A stretch of DNA of 64,000 nucleotides, taken from Saturnia japonica. Taxonomy: Eukaryota; Arthropoda; Insecta; Lepidoptera; Saturniidae. A program made the translations under genes and the position numbers. Below the pieces are notes generated by a model. It ran no database searches, was not told the origin of the DNA, and was given only the letters and a program-made list of their open reading frames with translations. Positions within the stretch are counted from its first letter, which is position 1. Each line of letters starts with the position of its first letter. The DNA lies in the NCBI GenBank assembly GCA_033032175.1, contig CM065331.1, positions 9,424,370-9,488,369 of the forward strand, in the 5' to 3' direction. Positions 1 through 10,121 of this stretch are shown one piece after another.

Positions 1-139
1 CTGTTTACTACACATTTACAGACCGCATAATAAAATGGCAGTTAAGTAATAATTATTGGTTTATTTTGTGTATTTAATATCTCTTTGTAATTTTTTTTAA
101 ATGTAATTGCTAATTAATTTTTGTTTTTATTAGGATATC

Positions 140-515
140 AACTTACAGCGGTTTTGAGTACCATGGTGTATCTTCAAATTCGTAGTTCCAAAGATAATTA
201 AATAAACAGAATCATCTCAATCGTTTATAAACAAAGAAGTTATAGCTGAACATCCATAAAAAAAAAATTATATACAGTCTCGCGTTGAGAATACTACTCC
301 TTTTTTGAAGACTGTTACAAGACAATGTTTAACAAAAATAAAATCAGCTTCATTGATTTTGAAGAGTCCTTTGGTGTATCTTCGAAGTTGAAGTTGTAAT
401 GCAAATGAAATTAAAATGGGACTACACTTGACGAGTTATAGCTGAACATCCATAAAAAAATATAAATTCGAATTGAGTAACTCCCCGTCTTTTTTTTAAA
501 TCTGTTAAAAAATTA
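140..515 (+). repeat. Rep-P repeat, two head-to-tail copies
   Basis: Two adjacent diverged copies (about 140-330 and 335-515) share the segments 'gtgtatcttc', 'tatagctgaacatccat' and a C/T-rich end before 'ctgtta'. Related copies lie at 29132-29375 (inverted), 30300-30565 and 41340-41565. The orientation given is that of the 'attaaaatgggac' strand. I recognise the family as common lepidopteran interspersed DNA but cannot assign its class. No coding potential is seen. Confidence 0.65.
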
Positions 516-629
516 GCATGCAGATGGCTTTAAAGTCAGATGTAACAAAATCAAATATTTACAGCTAACAATATAATATGCAGAATAATTGGAGAAATAG
601 TGTTTATGGGTCAATCAAATGTTTTACTA

Positions 630-1016
630 GATACATATCAAAGTACATACGATACCTATTACAATAAACGCATTTTTTTTAAATTGTTTTTCAGTCTTGT
701 CAAACGGTTGGATCTATTTTGACGAGACTTTCACTGTAAGATAGCTAATATTATAAGGAGTGACTTAGGCTACTTTTATTTTAGAAAAAAGAATTGTGAT
801 AAGAGTTGGGGTTGAGTAAACCATAAGAGAAATATCAAATTAATGTACTACATAATTGTAAACGTTAAAAAGACTTACAAAAAAGTCAGCGAGTTAGTCT
901 TATCTTCTAAAGAACACCCACAATAAGCATTTTTGTCTTTAAAATAACTTGGAGTGTGGAGCAAGATTCACGCGGCTTTTTGTAATCCACGTAAGCGAAG
1001 CCACGGGCACACCTAG
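630..1016 (+). mobile_element. HeliA non-autonomous Helitron-like copy, 5' truncated
   Basis: This copy matches six others in the window. Its 3' end reads 'cgaagccacgggcac' then CTAG (1013-1016) followed by T, the expected Helitron terminus with insertion between A and T. Internal landmarks are 'ggatctattttgacgag' and 'aacacccacaataagcat'. The 5' TCTATAC end is missing, so the element is truncated at about 630. There is no ORF. Confidence 0.65.
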
Positions 1017-1289
1017 TTGATAATAGTCATACACTAAAGTAATATCAAAATTGTATCTAATGGGAAACTTGAATACGTTTTAAAAAAAAAATGTTTCTAC
1101 AGAATTCCATAGTTACTCCGGATACGAAATATCAGTTCCATACAAAATATTCCTGTCCGGAGAGCACAGTAAGTACCTTGTGAAATTCATTAGGTTTTAC
1201 TTATTACTTGCAGTACCTATGTGTTTTACTATAGAACAAGACGGCATGATATCATTTATCGTGTTTTATAAACACAATAAAGCACAACA

Positions 1290-1515
1290 TTGTTACAAAA
1301 CCACTACCGAGTAAATATAGTGTCCTTCTCTGTCCTATGATGACTCAGTATTCTAACAAAATGGTGGCTCCCTTGTTAGATATTTCTAGGGTGTTTTGTG
1401 GCATCTAAAAATTTCATGATCCATGCTATTATTTTCAATCCACTTCACTTGTGCACAATAGCTAAGCTTTATTATGCAAAATGCCACCTGTATTACACAA
1501 TATAGGGTCAAACGA
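1290..1515 (-). repeat. Rep-T repeat copy
   Basis: This is an inverted copy of a family with blocks 'ggtggcattttg', 'gtgcacaagtgaagtgga' and 'aacaagggagccaccat'. Better copies at 43400-43735 and 45538-45860 end in a GAA-rich tail, which suggests a retroposed origin (LINE 3' end or SINE). This copy is diverged and non-coding. Confidence 0.6.
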
Positions 1516-2259
1516 CACAAATTTATAAATAAAAAACAAAAACCACTACATGACATTTTTAGATCCCAAAAAAAATTCTAATATTTTTTTAATTTCTTCT
1601 AAAAAAACATCACAACCTTTATGCAAAGCCTTTATTAAAATTGTTCACAGACTAAAAAAACAGCAAATTTTAATATGAAGGTTGATTTGTTGACAGGTGT
1701 CGAACAAACAGGAAGGGTCAACGTAATAAAACCTTTATTGAGGTGTGTCGATACAAACAGGGCGTATTTATTGTCTGTGGCTAATATAAAACGTTTTGGC
1801 GGGTGACGCCATAGGCAGCCATTTTGATAATACCAAAATTTGCGGTTTTTTTTTCAATTAAGTCTTTTTACTTATAATTTCATTGTTTTTTTTTAAGTTC
1901 AATAATGATAAATTGATATCTGAAGGCAATGGCGTCGAAGCGCGTCAATAATATGTTTTCACAGTATATATGGTTATTATATCTTCATGGTATTCTCATC
2001 AGTGACTGAAATTATTATGCATGTCTCACCTTTTTTCTTGAATATGAAATGTATATGTATATTATTTAAAAATCACATAGTCTAATTCATAAAGAACACA
2101 TCGATATAAGTTTTATATATATGTAAGTATCCTACAAATTAGCTGTTAAAACGTTGAATGAGTGAATCCGCGCAAATTTCACATGTCCACCCCGATACGG
2201 CCCCGCATACGCGCTATTGTTTTCCAAGATGTTCTAAGCCTGTTGAAGGGATTTAATTA
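1516..2259. other. AT-rich stretch without identifiable feature
   Basis: The stretch is mostly A/T with homopolymer runs. A short GC-richer piece at about 1797-1825 (ggcgggtgacgcc) is isolated. No ORF, RNA gene or recurring repeat was recognised. Confidence 0.5.
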
Positions 2260-2485
2260 GGTGTTTTAGCGGAATCTTAGTCTATAAAGTAGAATATTAT
2301 ATTTTTATTCATAAACTTTCATTATTGAACCCTATATTGTGTAATATTAGTGGCATTTTGCGAAATATAATTTGTATTATTGTGCACACAAGTGAATTAG
2401 AAATAATTATATGCAACATAAATTCTTAGATGTAACAAAAAGTCACTTTTTTAACAAGGGGCCACCATTTTTTACAACTTCGTTT
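2260..2485 (+). repeat. Rep-T repeat copy, direct orientation
   Basis: It contains 'ttttagcggaatctta', 'aaccctatattgtgtaat', 'agtggcattttgcg' and 'aacaaggggccaccat' in the order seen in the other Rep-T copies. It lies about 750 bp from the inverted copy at 1290-1515, so the two can form a long imperfect inverted repeat. Confidence 0.6.
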
Positions 2486-2748
2486 GTAGATCAATAATAG
2501 AAAATGGGATGATAAATGGATTTTAAGAACTTGTATTCAGTGTGCGTATTAAGTTATACCTACAACACTGAATATATATCAATGACCGATAAGAAAAAAA
2601 GTGAACCGTCGCGAGACGCCTATGAGATGTGAGACATTGAAATATTTTAGTACAGATAATATGCATAAAGGATAGTTTATGAAAGGAAACAAATATAGCA
2701 AAATCAAAAAAAATAATTAGATCCTTCATGCTATCATATAGCGTGGCG

Positions 2749-2775
2749 ACGCATGACGTGGCGACCCGTCGTCAT
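2749..2775. repeat. Short inverted repeat around a TGACGT motif
   Basis: The octamer gcatgacg is followed after 11 bp by its reverse complement cgtcatgc, all within a GC-rich island in AT-rich DNA. The left arm runs into TGACGT, half of a CRE/ATF site. Function is unknown. Confidence 0.4.
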
Positions 2776-2879
2776 GCCAACAGCTCGTCTGACACGCCGC
2801 TTTAGATGTTTCACATTAAAAAAGTATATTAATACCTATAATAAATGTCAAGAGATTATGGTTAGCACAGTGCAATCCT

Positions 2880-3010
2880 AACACAACGGTGACCGCCGAG
2901 AGATCGTAACCCATCGACGCATCGACGTAAAAGCGAGTCACTATAACGGACTTTTCACCACATATATGGTGGTCGCGACTCAGTCAGGCAAAACGACCCT
3001 ACCATTTAAG
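2880..3010 (+). repeat. Rep-V repeat copy
   Basis: It shares 'gagagatcgtaacccatcga', 'aaaagcgagtcactat' and 'acggacttttcacca' with 19725-19935, which keeps about 70 bp more in the middle. Only these two copies were seen. No coding potential. Confidence 0.5.
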
Positions 3011-3254
3011 GAATGTTATAGTCTACGAGCTACGGACGCTATGAGCCTTAGAAGCGAAGCGATTATCATGAACGTCCAAACAAGGCTACACGGGAGCATT
3101 GGCGGCGGCGTTCAAGAGTTGCTCGAATAAATTTAACATGGGTGAAACCGTGAGGCAGACCTAGTATCATTATAATTTTTTTCAACTACTGTTAAAATTG
3201 TTTTGACTTAAAACAAAATAAAATAATTAAGAATATCTTGCAATTTATTTATGT

Positions 3255-3503
3255 ATGTCTGTTATGATATTACAGGAGATCAGGGGAAATTTGGTGAGGC
3301 ATTTGATTCTGTACGACGAAATAATAGAAACGATATTAGAAAGGAAAATTGAAGGGAAGAGGAAGAGAGGAAGACCGAGTAGGACACATTCAGAAGTGAA
3401 GAAAAAATTGGCGTCGTGTCGTATCACGATGTCAAGAGAAAGGCATAATTTAGAGAGATTGCTGGAGATTACTCCACCGACAAGAAAGAAAAGTGGCTCT
3501 TAA
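3255..3503 (+). pseudogene. RTE-like LINE reverse transcriptase C-terminal tail
   Basis: The reading frame gives NLVRHLILYDE, then a basic GKRKRGRPSR block, then RERHNLERLLE. The pattern 'GH..RHD/E ... GKRxRGRPR ... R..W/L' is the signature of the extreme C-terminus of RTE-type non-LTR retrotransposon polyproteins. Endonuclease and RT catalytic domains are absent, as expected for a 5'-truncated retrocopy. The first Met is not a genuine start. Similar tails lie at 30850-31075, 33125-33289 and 34271-34480. Confidence 0.6.
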
Positions 3504-3965
3504 ATTTTATGATAATATGGTGTATGTCTACTTCTTTGTTACGCTCTGTAGCCTAAACGGCTTGATGTATTTTAGCATACGAGGTGTCGTTAGATTCGTA
3601 TTAATTGTGACAGTGACATAGTCCTATAGTCTTAGTGTAAGACGTCTGTGAATAAATTAAAAAGCAAAAATAGAAAAATAATTTTTTAGTCAAGTGTTTT
3701 TATTGCAGTCGGATTTTATGTTTCCTTTTAATAATTTAGCTTGTTATATAATAATTTTACTATAATTGTATGTCTTTATTCTCCCAAAGTTGCATTAAGC
3801 GCTTTATTAGTTTATTTCTCTAGTAGCGAGCAACAATATTATTTCACTAACTTGTTGTAACGAGTACATAAACTTGGAACTTGAGTAAAACTATAATATT
3901 ATATGTTTCATCATAAAAATGCATCTTATTAAATTAAGTGAGCAATTCTTGTATACATATATATG
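3504..3965. other. Non-coding AT-rich stretch
   Basis: Probably it includes the 3' untranslated end of the LINE tail just upstream. Nothing else was recognised. Confidence 0.4.
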
Positions 3966-4115
3966 TAATTGGTTTCTCGGAAACGGTTCCAACGATTTCG
4001 ATGAAACTTTGTATTTAGATAATGTTTTACATTCCAAGTATACCTAGACAGGTGTTTTTTTTTTTTTTTTAATTTGTAAGACACCGAGCATAGCTCGTTC
4101 GTCAAGATATTAATT
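3966..4115 (+). repeat. Rep-U repeat copy
   Basis: Nearly the same 150 bp occur at 26653-26800, including 'cggttccaacgatttcgatg', 'aatgttttacattccaag' and the end 'gagcatagctcg..cg.c..gatatta'. This copy has a long T-run, the other 'ttcttttgtgtt'. Likely a retroelement 3' end; class unknown. Confidence 0.6.
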
Positions 4116-5179
4116 AGTATTTAAAGTAAAAGTTCACAGTTTATGTAAACCAGTAAACGAATGTTGCAAAATTCAATTTAACCTGCCATTGTACTGGGAG
4201 ACGGTATTGTTCTGCGTGTAAGATAACATACCTTTTGTTCGATGTTTCGCGTTTTGAACTATGACTGACGTACACATTGGGATAAATCTGTATACCTGAG
4301 TTATACTTTCCTAAGTCAACTGTTTAATTAATCATTAATATTTTAGTAACATATTTTTTTATAATAATACTACCTTCTCTTCTTCAATAACCTTCTGTTT
4401 TTTTTTTTCATTTTGGTTTTCTACTTATGTAGATAATTTTGCCAATGTCAAGTACAAGTATGTTTTAAACAAAAATTTAAAATTCACTCTGAATTTTAGA
4501 AACATTCACAAATATTCTGTAGACCACAGTCATAGGTGTTTAATGTTCTAAGTGAGACTAAATATGTATAATGTATAATTAGCTAAATGTGACTAGTAAA
4601 TAAATTTAAGTACTTAATACATAATATATATACAGGAAACATTATTTAATTTTTTGAAGTAATAATAACTGCATTCACAGATTTTCTAAAAAAAAATCTT
4701 ACCTAATATCACCGGGAATAGAATAAACTAAAAATTGACTAATAACTGACATTCAGTATGTTATTGCACTAATCGATAGGACGTATGATAATGGTATTAC
4801 AAAAAATTAATGAAAGTTTCCTTTGATTAAAATTTGATATATTTAATATACTTTTCCTCCATGTCCCGTTACTTTTTCCAACCTCTATATTATAGAAAGC
4901 TTTTTTTTATATCGTAAGTCTCAACTCACTCAAGTCTCTACTTTTACTTTTTGAGTCTTTTATGTCAGTGTGTTCGTCTTGTGACGTCACCAAGCGGTGC
5001 CAACAGAAGACCAGCGCTGGTAATTTAAAACCAGCATTATGCTGAGCTGAGGTTGTTTTGTAACAACTGGCAATTGATTTTTGTTACCGTAAGCAATCGT
5101 AAAATATTTTTAAGTGTCTGTATTTCCAAATGCTTTTGTTAATAGTAAATCTTTCTATCTTTTATACATCGGGGGTGTT
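4116..5179. other. Gene-free AT-rich stretch with a perfect CRE palindrome
   Basis: No gene or recurring repeat was seen in this kilobase. The palindrome TGACGTCA at 4982-4989 (within gtgacgtcac) is a perfect CREB/ATF site sequence. A second palindromic patch, accagcgctggt, follows at about 5010-5021. Both are unusual in this AT-rich setting, but their function is untested. Confidence 0.45.
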
Positions 5180-5575
5180 TAAATTTAGAGCGTCGGTGAC
5201 CTTGGTCTGTTTCTCCGGCATTGAAGACATTGTATTTCACACATACTCACCACTCAGGTACATAGGTTCTTTAAGGTACCTTCTTTTTCTTTTTTTGGCT
5301 ATGTAGACTAACACCAGATTGCAAGATTACTAAATGCTTACACGCATGTTTCTTCCTTCCCCTCAAAAGACAAATAACATGTCTATACATATAGTTAGAC
5401 TGAATTTTACGGATAGGAAATTAGTTGGAAACTTATTTATATGTACGGCAACAGTCCAAGCCGAGGTTCGGCCATTTTAGCACCATTGAGGTTATTGCCT
5501 CGCTTTCTGCTGAGTTCTTTCAGCTCCTGGTGAAACTGTTAAAGCCTCTAAATGACTCCAGAACCCTTTCACAAA
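5180..5575 (+). repeat. Rep-R repeat copy
   Basis: It matches 16250-16735 in order: 'caggtacataggtt', 'gtagactaacaccagat' versus 'gtgtagaccatatttcagat', 'aattttacgga', 'caacagtccaagccgaggt..ggcca' and 'gtgaaactgttaaagcc'. Shorter 3' pieces lie at 12650, 21595, 32485 and 45935 (inverted). Non-coding. Confidence 0.6.
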
Positions 5576-5679
5576 AAAAGGAATGAGATATGATTTACCA
5601 CAAAATATTTTGCTAGCAAGTGACTCTGCCACCTTCTTTTTTTATATAATGTCAAAAACATAATGTTTATAAAATTTAA

Positions 5680-5775
5680 TCTATACAATTAATAAAATTG
5701 AAGTGTCTGTTTGTAATGTCAGAATAACGGTTTTTTACTAAATTTATATGAAAGTATATACGGTATCCATAAAAA
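5680..5775 (+). mobile_element. HeliA 5' end fragment
   Basis: It begins TCTATACAATTAATAAAATT directly after an A, the expected 5' TC Helitron terminus, and continues 'gaagtgtctgtttgtaatgtc' and 'atgaaagtatata'. It stops where SINE-1 sequence begins. Confidence 0.6.
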
Positions 5776-5795
5776 AAAAATTACATTTTTGTCAG

Positions 5796-5905
5796 TGTAG
5801 TGGTCCAAATCGCGGCTGCTATGCTCGGGGTCCTGGGTTCGATTCCCTGGTCGAACAAAGTGTTATTGGGCTTTTCACAGTAGCAGCTCGGATAAAAACA
5901 TTACT
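5796..5905 (+). mobile_element. SINE-1, tRNA-derived head
   Basis: 'gtggtccaaatcgcg' (A-box-like) is followed by 'cctgggttcgattccctgg' (pol III B box and T-arm), then 'caaagtgttattggg'. The same head occurs inverted at 10122-10345, 20672-20912, 23712-23945 and 50800-51045. The anticodon-arm region is degenerate, so it is not a functional tRNA. The copy is truncated 3'. Confidence 0.7.
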
Positions 5906-6015
5906 CGAAAGTTCAGCTTGTACGCGAATTCCAAAAAAAATTGTTGTCACATACCGGGATCGAACTTCTGGACATCGAATTAATATTCCGCCGGTGTAGA
6001 CCACTCGAACACAAC
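5906..6015 (-). mobile_element. Second tRNA-like SINE fragment, inverted
   Basis: On the minus strand 'ggtctacaccggcgga' and 'gttcgatcccgg' resemble A and B boxes of a tRNA-derived SINE. It abuts the SINE-1 head, giving a head-to-head arrangement. Family membership is uncertain. Confidence 0.4.
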
Positions 6016-6054
6016 TAGAATTTAGCCTTAAAAAACGTGAACATAATTTGAAGT

Positions 6055-6330
6055 TATAATGGCTCATTTGGTAACGTGTATGGACACGGCGTCGATCGAT
6101 ATGAGTTTGAATCCCTGCAACGAGCCCGAGCGCCCGGTAAAAGAAAACATCGTGATGAAACCATAGCATGGTGATAGAGCTTTTTCAAATGCCTAGCTAC
6201 CATCCTCAAGTTGGAGTATCTCCAAGCACCAATAAGTGTGTTCCAGCAGCTATACTTGAGAGCCAGTCTTCTAACTTCGATTCTATAAAGATAAAAAGGA
6301 CCTAAGTTTCTGACCCTTTCAAATTATAAA
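6055..6330 (+). mobile_element. SINE-2, tRNA-derived
   Basis: The head 'tggctcatttggtaacg' (A-box-like), 'gtcgatcgatatgagtt' and 'gaatccctgcaa' (B-box-like) is followed by a body 'catcgtgatgaaaccatag', 'agctaccat' and 'gagccagtctt'. Copies occur at 23395-23640 (inverted), 51583-51830 and 55725-56045, with fragments at 10365-10435 and 39885-39950. Confidence 0.7.
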
Positions 6331-6556
6331 GATCGCTGGCGAAACCACATTTCAAGATAATAGGTACAGTATAAGGGACTTAAAATCTTGCTCCAAAGAA
6401 TCGTCTGGCGAATATCCAATTTTTGTTACTGCAAGCGACATTTCAATTTTCCGACATCAACTAAAGCTAAACTATACGTTTACGCATTGATAAGCCTATT
6501 TTTCAAATAAGGTTTTAGTATAAATAAAGTTACGACCTAGCCCTTTCCTTTCCCTA

Positions 6557-6906
6557 TCTACACTAGTATTAACGCTGAATATTTTGTTTGTTTGTTTGAT
6601 TGAACGCGCTAATCTCAGAAACTACTGGTTCGAATGGAAAAAATATTTTTGTCTTGGATAGTCCATTTATTTAGGAAGGCTATAGGCTACATAACATCAC
6701 GCTACGACGAATAGGAGCGGAGCATCAATGAATAATGTTGCAAAAACGGGGAAAAATTGTTCCATTTGAAAGCTTCCATTGCGTGCGTTGCGTAAATAGT
6801 TAAAGTTATGCAACAATCATGTGTGGCGGAATTGCTTCTCTTAAAAATCTCTAAAAAAATTCCGCGATAGCTTATGTCTATATTATAAGATTGACTCAAT
6901 ATAACC
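6557..6906 (+). mobile_element. HeliC Helitron-like 5' portion
   Basis: It starts A|TCTACACTAGTATT. It then matches 40475-40805 through 'gaacgcgctaatctcag', 'gaaggctataggctac', 'acgctacgacgaatagga' and 'gactcaatataacctt', where both copies stop matching. The 3' CTAG end is not present. No coding capacity. Confidence 0.6.
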
Positions 6907-7075
6907 TTTTTATTATCAATTATCATATTGATTATTTTTTTTAAATCTACAATCGATACTTTGGGTTAGAAAGGGCGTGAAGGACATTTTGGCGGAAATA
7001 GCTTTGTATCGGTATCCATACTCAATTTTTTACGCTCTTTTAATGACGTATGTTATAAACGTTACGATATTCGCT

Positions 7076-7101
7076 AAAATATAATAATAATAATAATAAT
7101 T
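7076..7101 (+). repeat. (AAT)n microsatellite
   Basis: Simple tandem AAT/ATA triplets of about 26 bp, possibly the tail of a LINE. Confidence 0.8.
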
Positions 7102-7140
7102 TATTGTTGATCATAGTATTTTGCAAACGGTTTAAATAAA

Positions 7141-7240
7141 AATACAGTTTAATTTGGATTTTAGTAGACAATTCTTAAGCATTTATACTGGCATGCAAAA
7201 TTGTTTATCAATCTCAAAATACATCGAGAGATAAATTCAT
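7141..7240 (+). repeat. 100-bp direct repeat, left copy
   Basis: It matches 8678-8779 at roughly 85 percent, sharing 'aatacagtttaat', 'cttaagcattta.actggcatgca' and 'gagataaattca'. The pair brackets the Helitron helicase fragment and the large inverted repeat. Confidence 0.7.
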
Positions 7241-7348
7241 ATTATTCCGTTGCAAAAGTATTTAGATTTTATTCAATAAATTCGATTAATACAGTCATAT
7301 TGTACGACCCAGGTTTTCTTTTTATTAACACGCTTTTATTAGCTTCAC

Positions 7349-7355
7349 CTGTATG

Positions 7356-7386
<31 letters not shown>
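7349..7386 (+). repeat. (GTAT)n microsatellite
   Basis: About nine tandem GTAT/TGTA units. The following 'accgacccctttgagct' and 'aattcaaactttgcacac' resemble a dispersed lepidopteran repeat I recognise but cannot classify. Confidence 0.85.
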
Positions 7387-7620
7387 CCGACCCCTTTGAG
7401 CTCGATTTTGTCCTACTTTGAATGATCAGATTTAATTCAAACTTTGCACACCTGTCAAAAGTCGATGACAATGCAATAATCCGATCAAAGCATCCGATTA
7501 TCCTAATTAGATTCGCCAGGATTAATTAATTTCTTTCCGCATTCTTTACATGCGAGTAAGAGAGATAGAGCTAGTGCGCGAACTACGCATGGGTGCAGTT
7601 CCACACTTACTCTTTCGTGC

Positions 7621-7824
7621 ATGCAAGGTTGTACAATTGATCATGCAGTCATTTATTTGGGTCCGCGATTGTTTGCTGCTGGACAAGCTTACGTGGCACT
7701 TAGTCGTGGAAGATCCTTGGACGGTATACGAATTGAAGAACTTGATTGCTCAAAATTAACAGGAAGAACTCCATGTAACAGTGAAGCATTGGATGAAATT
7801 ATTCGATTACGAGATAAACCATAA
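7621..7824 (+). pseudogene. Helitron Rep/helicase, Pif1-like C-terminal fragment
   Basis: The 67 residues read MQGCTIDHAVIYLG, then AAGQAYVALSRGRSLDG, then CSKLTGRTPCNSEALDE and a stop. QGCTID..V corresponds to SF1B (Pif1/RecD-like) helicase motif V, and GQAYVALSR to motif VI with its arginine finger. This is the canonical end of the Helitron RepHel helicase domain. The Met is an internal residue, because in the family it follows a conserved HK. Upstream sequence no longer encodes the HUH nuclease or helicase motifs I-IV, so only the last few percent of a protein normally well over 1000 residues remains. It could have supplied transposition function to the many HeliA-D relics, but this copy is dead. 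Confidence 0.75.
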
Positions 7825-8117
7825 AATCTACAATCAGTCACAGAGTGGAAATTCACACTCATCCTCATTCTCAGTGCCGCCAACAGATTCGCTCCTATGA
7901 TTATAATATTATGTAAAGTGATTACGAATTGAAAATTCCATACTCAAGCATTAATGTGACTGACTGTATATGTAAATAAGGTTGCACCTTTGTGTCTCGC
8001 TGTTTATATTGGCATCATAGAAATCTTTGAATATGTGTTTTTTAACCAAGATACAATCGGAACACATTTGTACATATTAAGGGCGGTTGATAGTTAGCAA
8101 ATCGAACTAAATAATTT
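7825..8117 (+). other. Probable 3' non-coding region of the Helitron fragment
   Basis: It follows the helicase stop codon without a recognisable CTAG terminus. It leads through 'gatagttagcaaatcgaac' into A-rich tandem 'aactaaaaaa' units and then the inverted repeat. No gene. Confidence 0.35.
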
Positions 8118-8140
8118 ATAGTTTAAAAAATTAACTAAAA

Positions 8141-8524
8141 AATAAAAAATAGTTTAAAAAAACTAAAAAAAGCACGCTTTCATAAAAAATCCAACTAAAA
8201 AACAGAAAATAAAAATTAATAAATTTGCTTAAGTACAGTGTAAAAAAAAATGAATGTACATTATTGTAAAAAAAGCGTGGGGTGCATAGTGTCAATAATT
8301 ATAAACATTTTATTGACAGATAATGAGTAGAAGAATCATCACTTCGATAATATAATATCTTAAAAAGCGCTTTGAATACACCCCACGCTTTTTTTACAAT
8401 AATGCACATTCATTTTTTTTTTACACTGTACTTAATCAAATTTATTAAATTTTATTTTCTGTTTTTTAGTTGGATTTTTTATGAAAGCGTGTTTTTTTTT
8501 GTTTTTTTTAAACTATTTTTTATT
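8141..8524. repeat. Large inverted repeat (foldback), ~147-bp arms
   Basis: The left arm 8141-8287 and right arm 8377-8524 are near-perfect reverse complements. Shared blocks include 'agcacgctttcat' against 'atgaaagcgtg', 'taagtacagtgtaaaaaa', 'cattattgtaaaaaaagcg' and 'gcgtggggtg'. The spacer of about 89 bp itself holds a 9-bp hairpin, TGTCAATAA/TTATTGACA. This could be a MITE/foldback element or a fold-forming terminus. No ORF inside. Confidence 0.8.
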
Positions 8525-8677
8525 GTACTCAAATATGAATTTTCAAATGAACAGGACGTAAAGAACACGCTGCTATTATAGAAAAGATAAAACAGGTGTA
8601 TGAGAAAAGCATTTCATGCTTGCTCGTAAGATATCCGCTTCTAAAACATACCAGTTTTAAATAATAATATTGATAAT

Positions 8678-8779
8678 AATACAGTTTAATATGGGTTTTA
8701 GTAGATAAAATACTTAAGCATTTAAACTGGCATGCAATATTATTTAAAAATCTCAAATTACATACAGAGATAAATTCAG
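8678..8779 (+). repeat. 100-bp direct repeat, right copy
   Basis: Partner of 7141-7240, in the same orientation and 1.54 kb downstream. Confidence 0.7.
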
Positions 8780-9057
8780 TAAATTTCAATCACATGAATA
8801 TTTGAATCAACAAATAATTAAAAATTAAATTAAATCATATTCGGTATTTAAAAACAAAGATTCTCGCTTAACATAAAACGGAAAGCTTTAAATTTTTAAT
8901 ACAATTCAATAATAGTGCGTTGGATACAACAGCGTTACATAAATATTTCATAAGATAATTAATGTATGAATATTGATAACTGTCTCTGACACCCTCGAAA
9001 TTATTTATTTGTAAAATAAATATATATACCCACAGTAATTATATATAGGTATATAAA

Positions 9058-9541
9058 TAGTAGTTGTGCCCGCGGCTGCGATCGCGTGGACTACAGAATA
9101 CCGTCAATTGGGCACACGCGCGAATTGTGTTACCCCCACTCCCAGTTATTTTAAAGACAAAAATATTTATTGTGGGTGATCCTTAAAATATAGATATACG
9201 ATCTTGCGAACTTTTTGTAGGTATTTTTAATACCTACAATTATGTAGTACATTAATTTTAAATATCTCCTATGGTTTTCTCAGCATAATCTATTTAAGCG
9301 CCCGAATTCATTCACCATGACCAGTGTTTTTATTTGCGCGGAACCCTAATTCTTTATCTAAAATAAAAGTAGCCTAAGTCACTCCTTAAAATATCACCTA
9401 TCTGCCTGTGAAAGTGCCGCCAAAATCTTCCAACCGTTTCGGGAATTACCCGGAACAAACAGACAGACAAAAATGAGATAAAAATTGATTTTCTATTATA
9501 AGAATCGTATACACTATCATAATATGCAATTAATTTATCCA
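9058..9541 (-). mobile_element. HeliA copy, inverted
   Basis: It reads from a decayed terminus 'tagttgtgcccgcggc' through 'acacgcgcgaattgtg', 'ttattgtgggtga' and 'acccggaacaaacagacag'. Relative to other copies the CTAG is mutated and the 5' TCTATAC end is missing. Non-coding. Confidence 0.65.
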
Positions 9542-10120
9542 AAATTTCTTTACAACTTCCGCCTGAAACAAATTAACAGTTGTTTCGACTTTCTGCAACA
9601 AAAAAACATTTGTTATTAATTGTTGAGATGAATCTGAAAATGTTAAATCTGAAACTAGTCGTGGAAAAGAAGAAAATCAAAAATACAAATGTTAGTAACT
9701 GAAAAGAAAAACGCGATGCAATCGATCCCGTAAACCCGATCGTTATTGACCTTGGAATAAATGTTAAAAGTGCATTTAGTTTAAAGCTGTTGATATTACA
9801 AACAAATTTTATTAATTGAATAGATACTTTTTAGTATCTCTGCCCGCCTGTCAGAGTGAAAACGTGATGAAGTATTGCACACGATGTGTAGAAGTAATTA
9901 ACAAATGCTTACGGACAATTTAACATAACAGAACAGACAGACAAACGAATGGCTTTGAACACTTCATTATAGTGCATGCCTGACGAAGAATTCGTATCTA
10001 AAATTGTTTCCGTTTAAATAATAATTGATTGGTGGACGTTGGTAAGTCTTTTCGCTTGAATAATAATGTAAATGGATTTAAGGGATCTCAATAAAATAAT
10101 TCCACATAACATACCAATGA
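9542..10120. other. Gene-free AT-rich stretch
   Basis: Nothing recognised. A short GC-richer piece, 'gatcccgtaaacccgatcg' at about 9723-9741, stands out. Confidence 0.45.
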
Positions 10121-10121
10121 T

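Noticed and set aside
1290..2485. Inverted Rep-T pair considered as a long hairpin gene
   Set aside because: The copies are diverged and about 750 bp apart; better explained as independent insertions.
5819..6169. 116-codon minus-strand ORF
   Set aside because: It spans SINE-1, an inverted SINE and SINE-2; the reading frame is an accident of tRNA-derived repeat sequence.
7349..7386. Tandem GTAT repeats considered as a CRISPR-like or satellite array
   Set aside because: Units are 4 bp with no spacers; it is an ordinary microsatellite.
7550..7759. 69-codon ORF overlapping the helicase fragment
   Set aside because: Its frame disagrees with the conserved helicase motifs, so it is a shadow frame.
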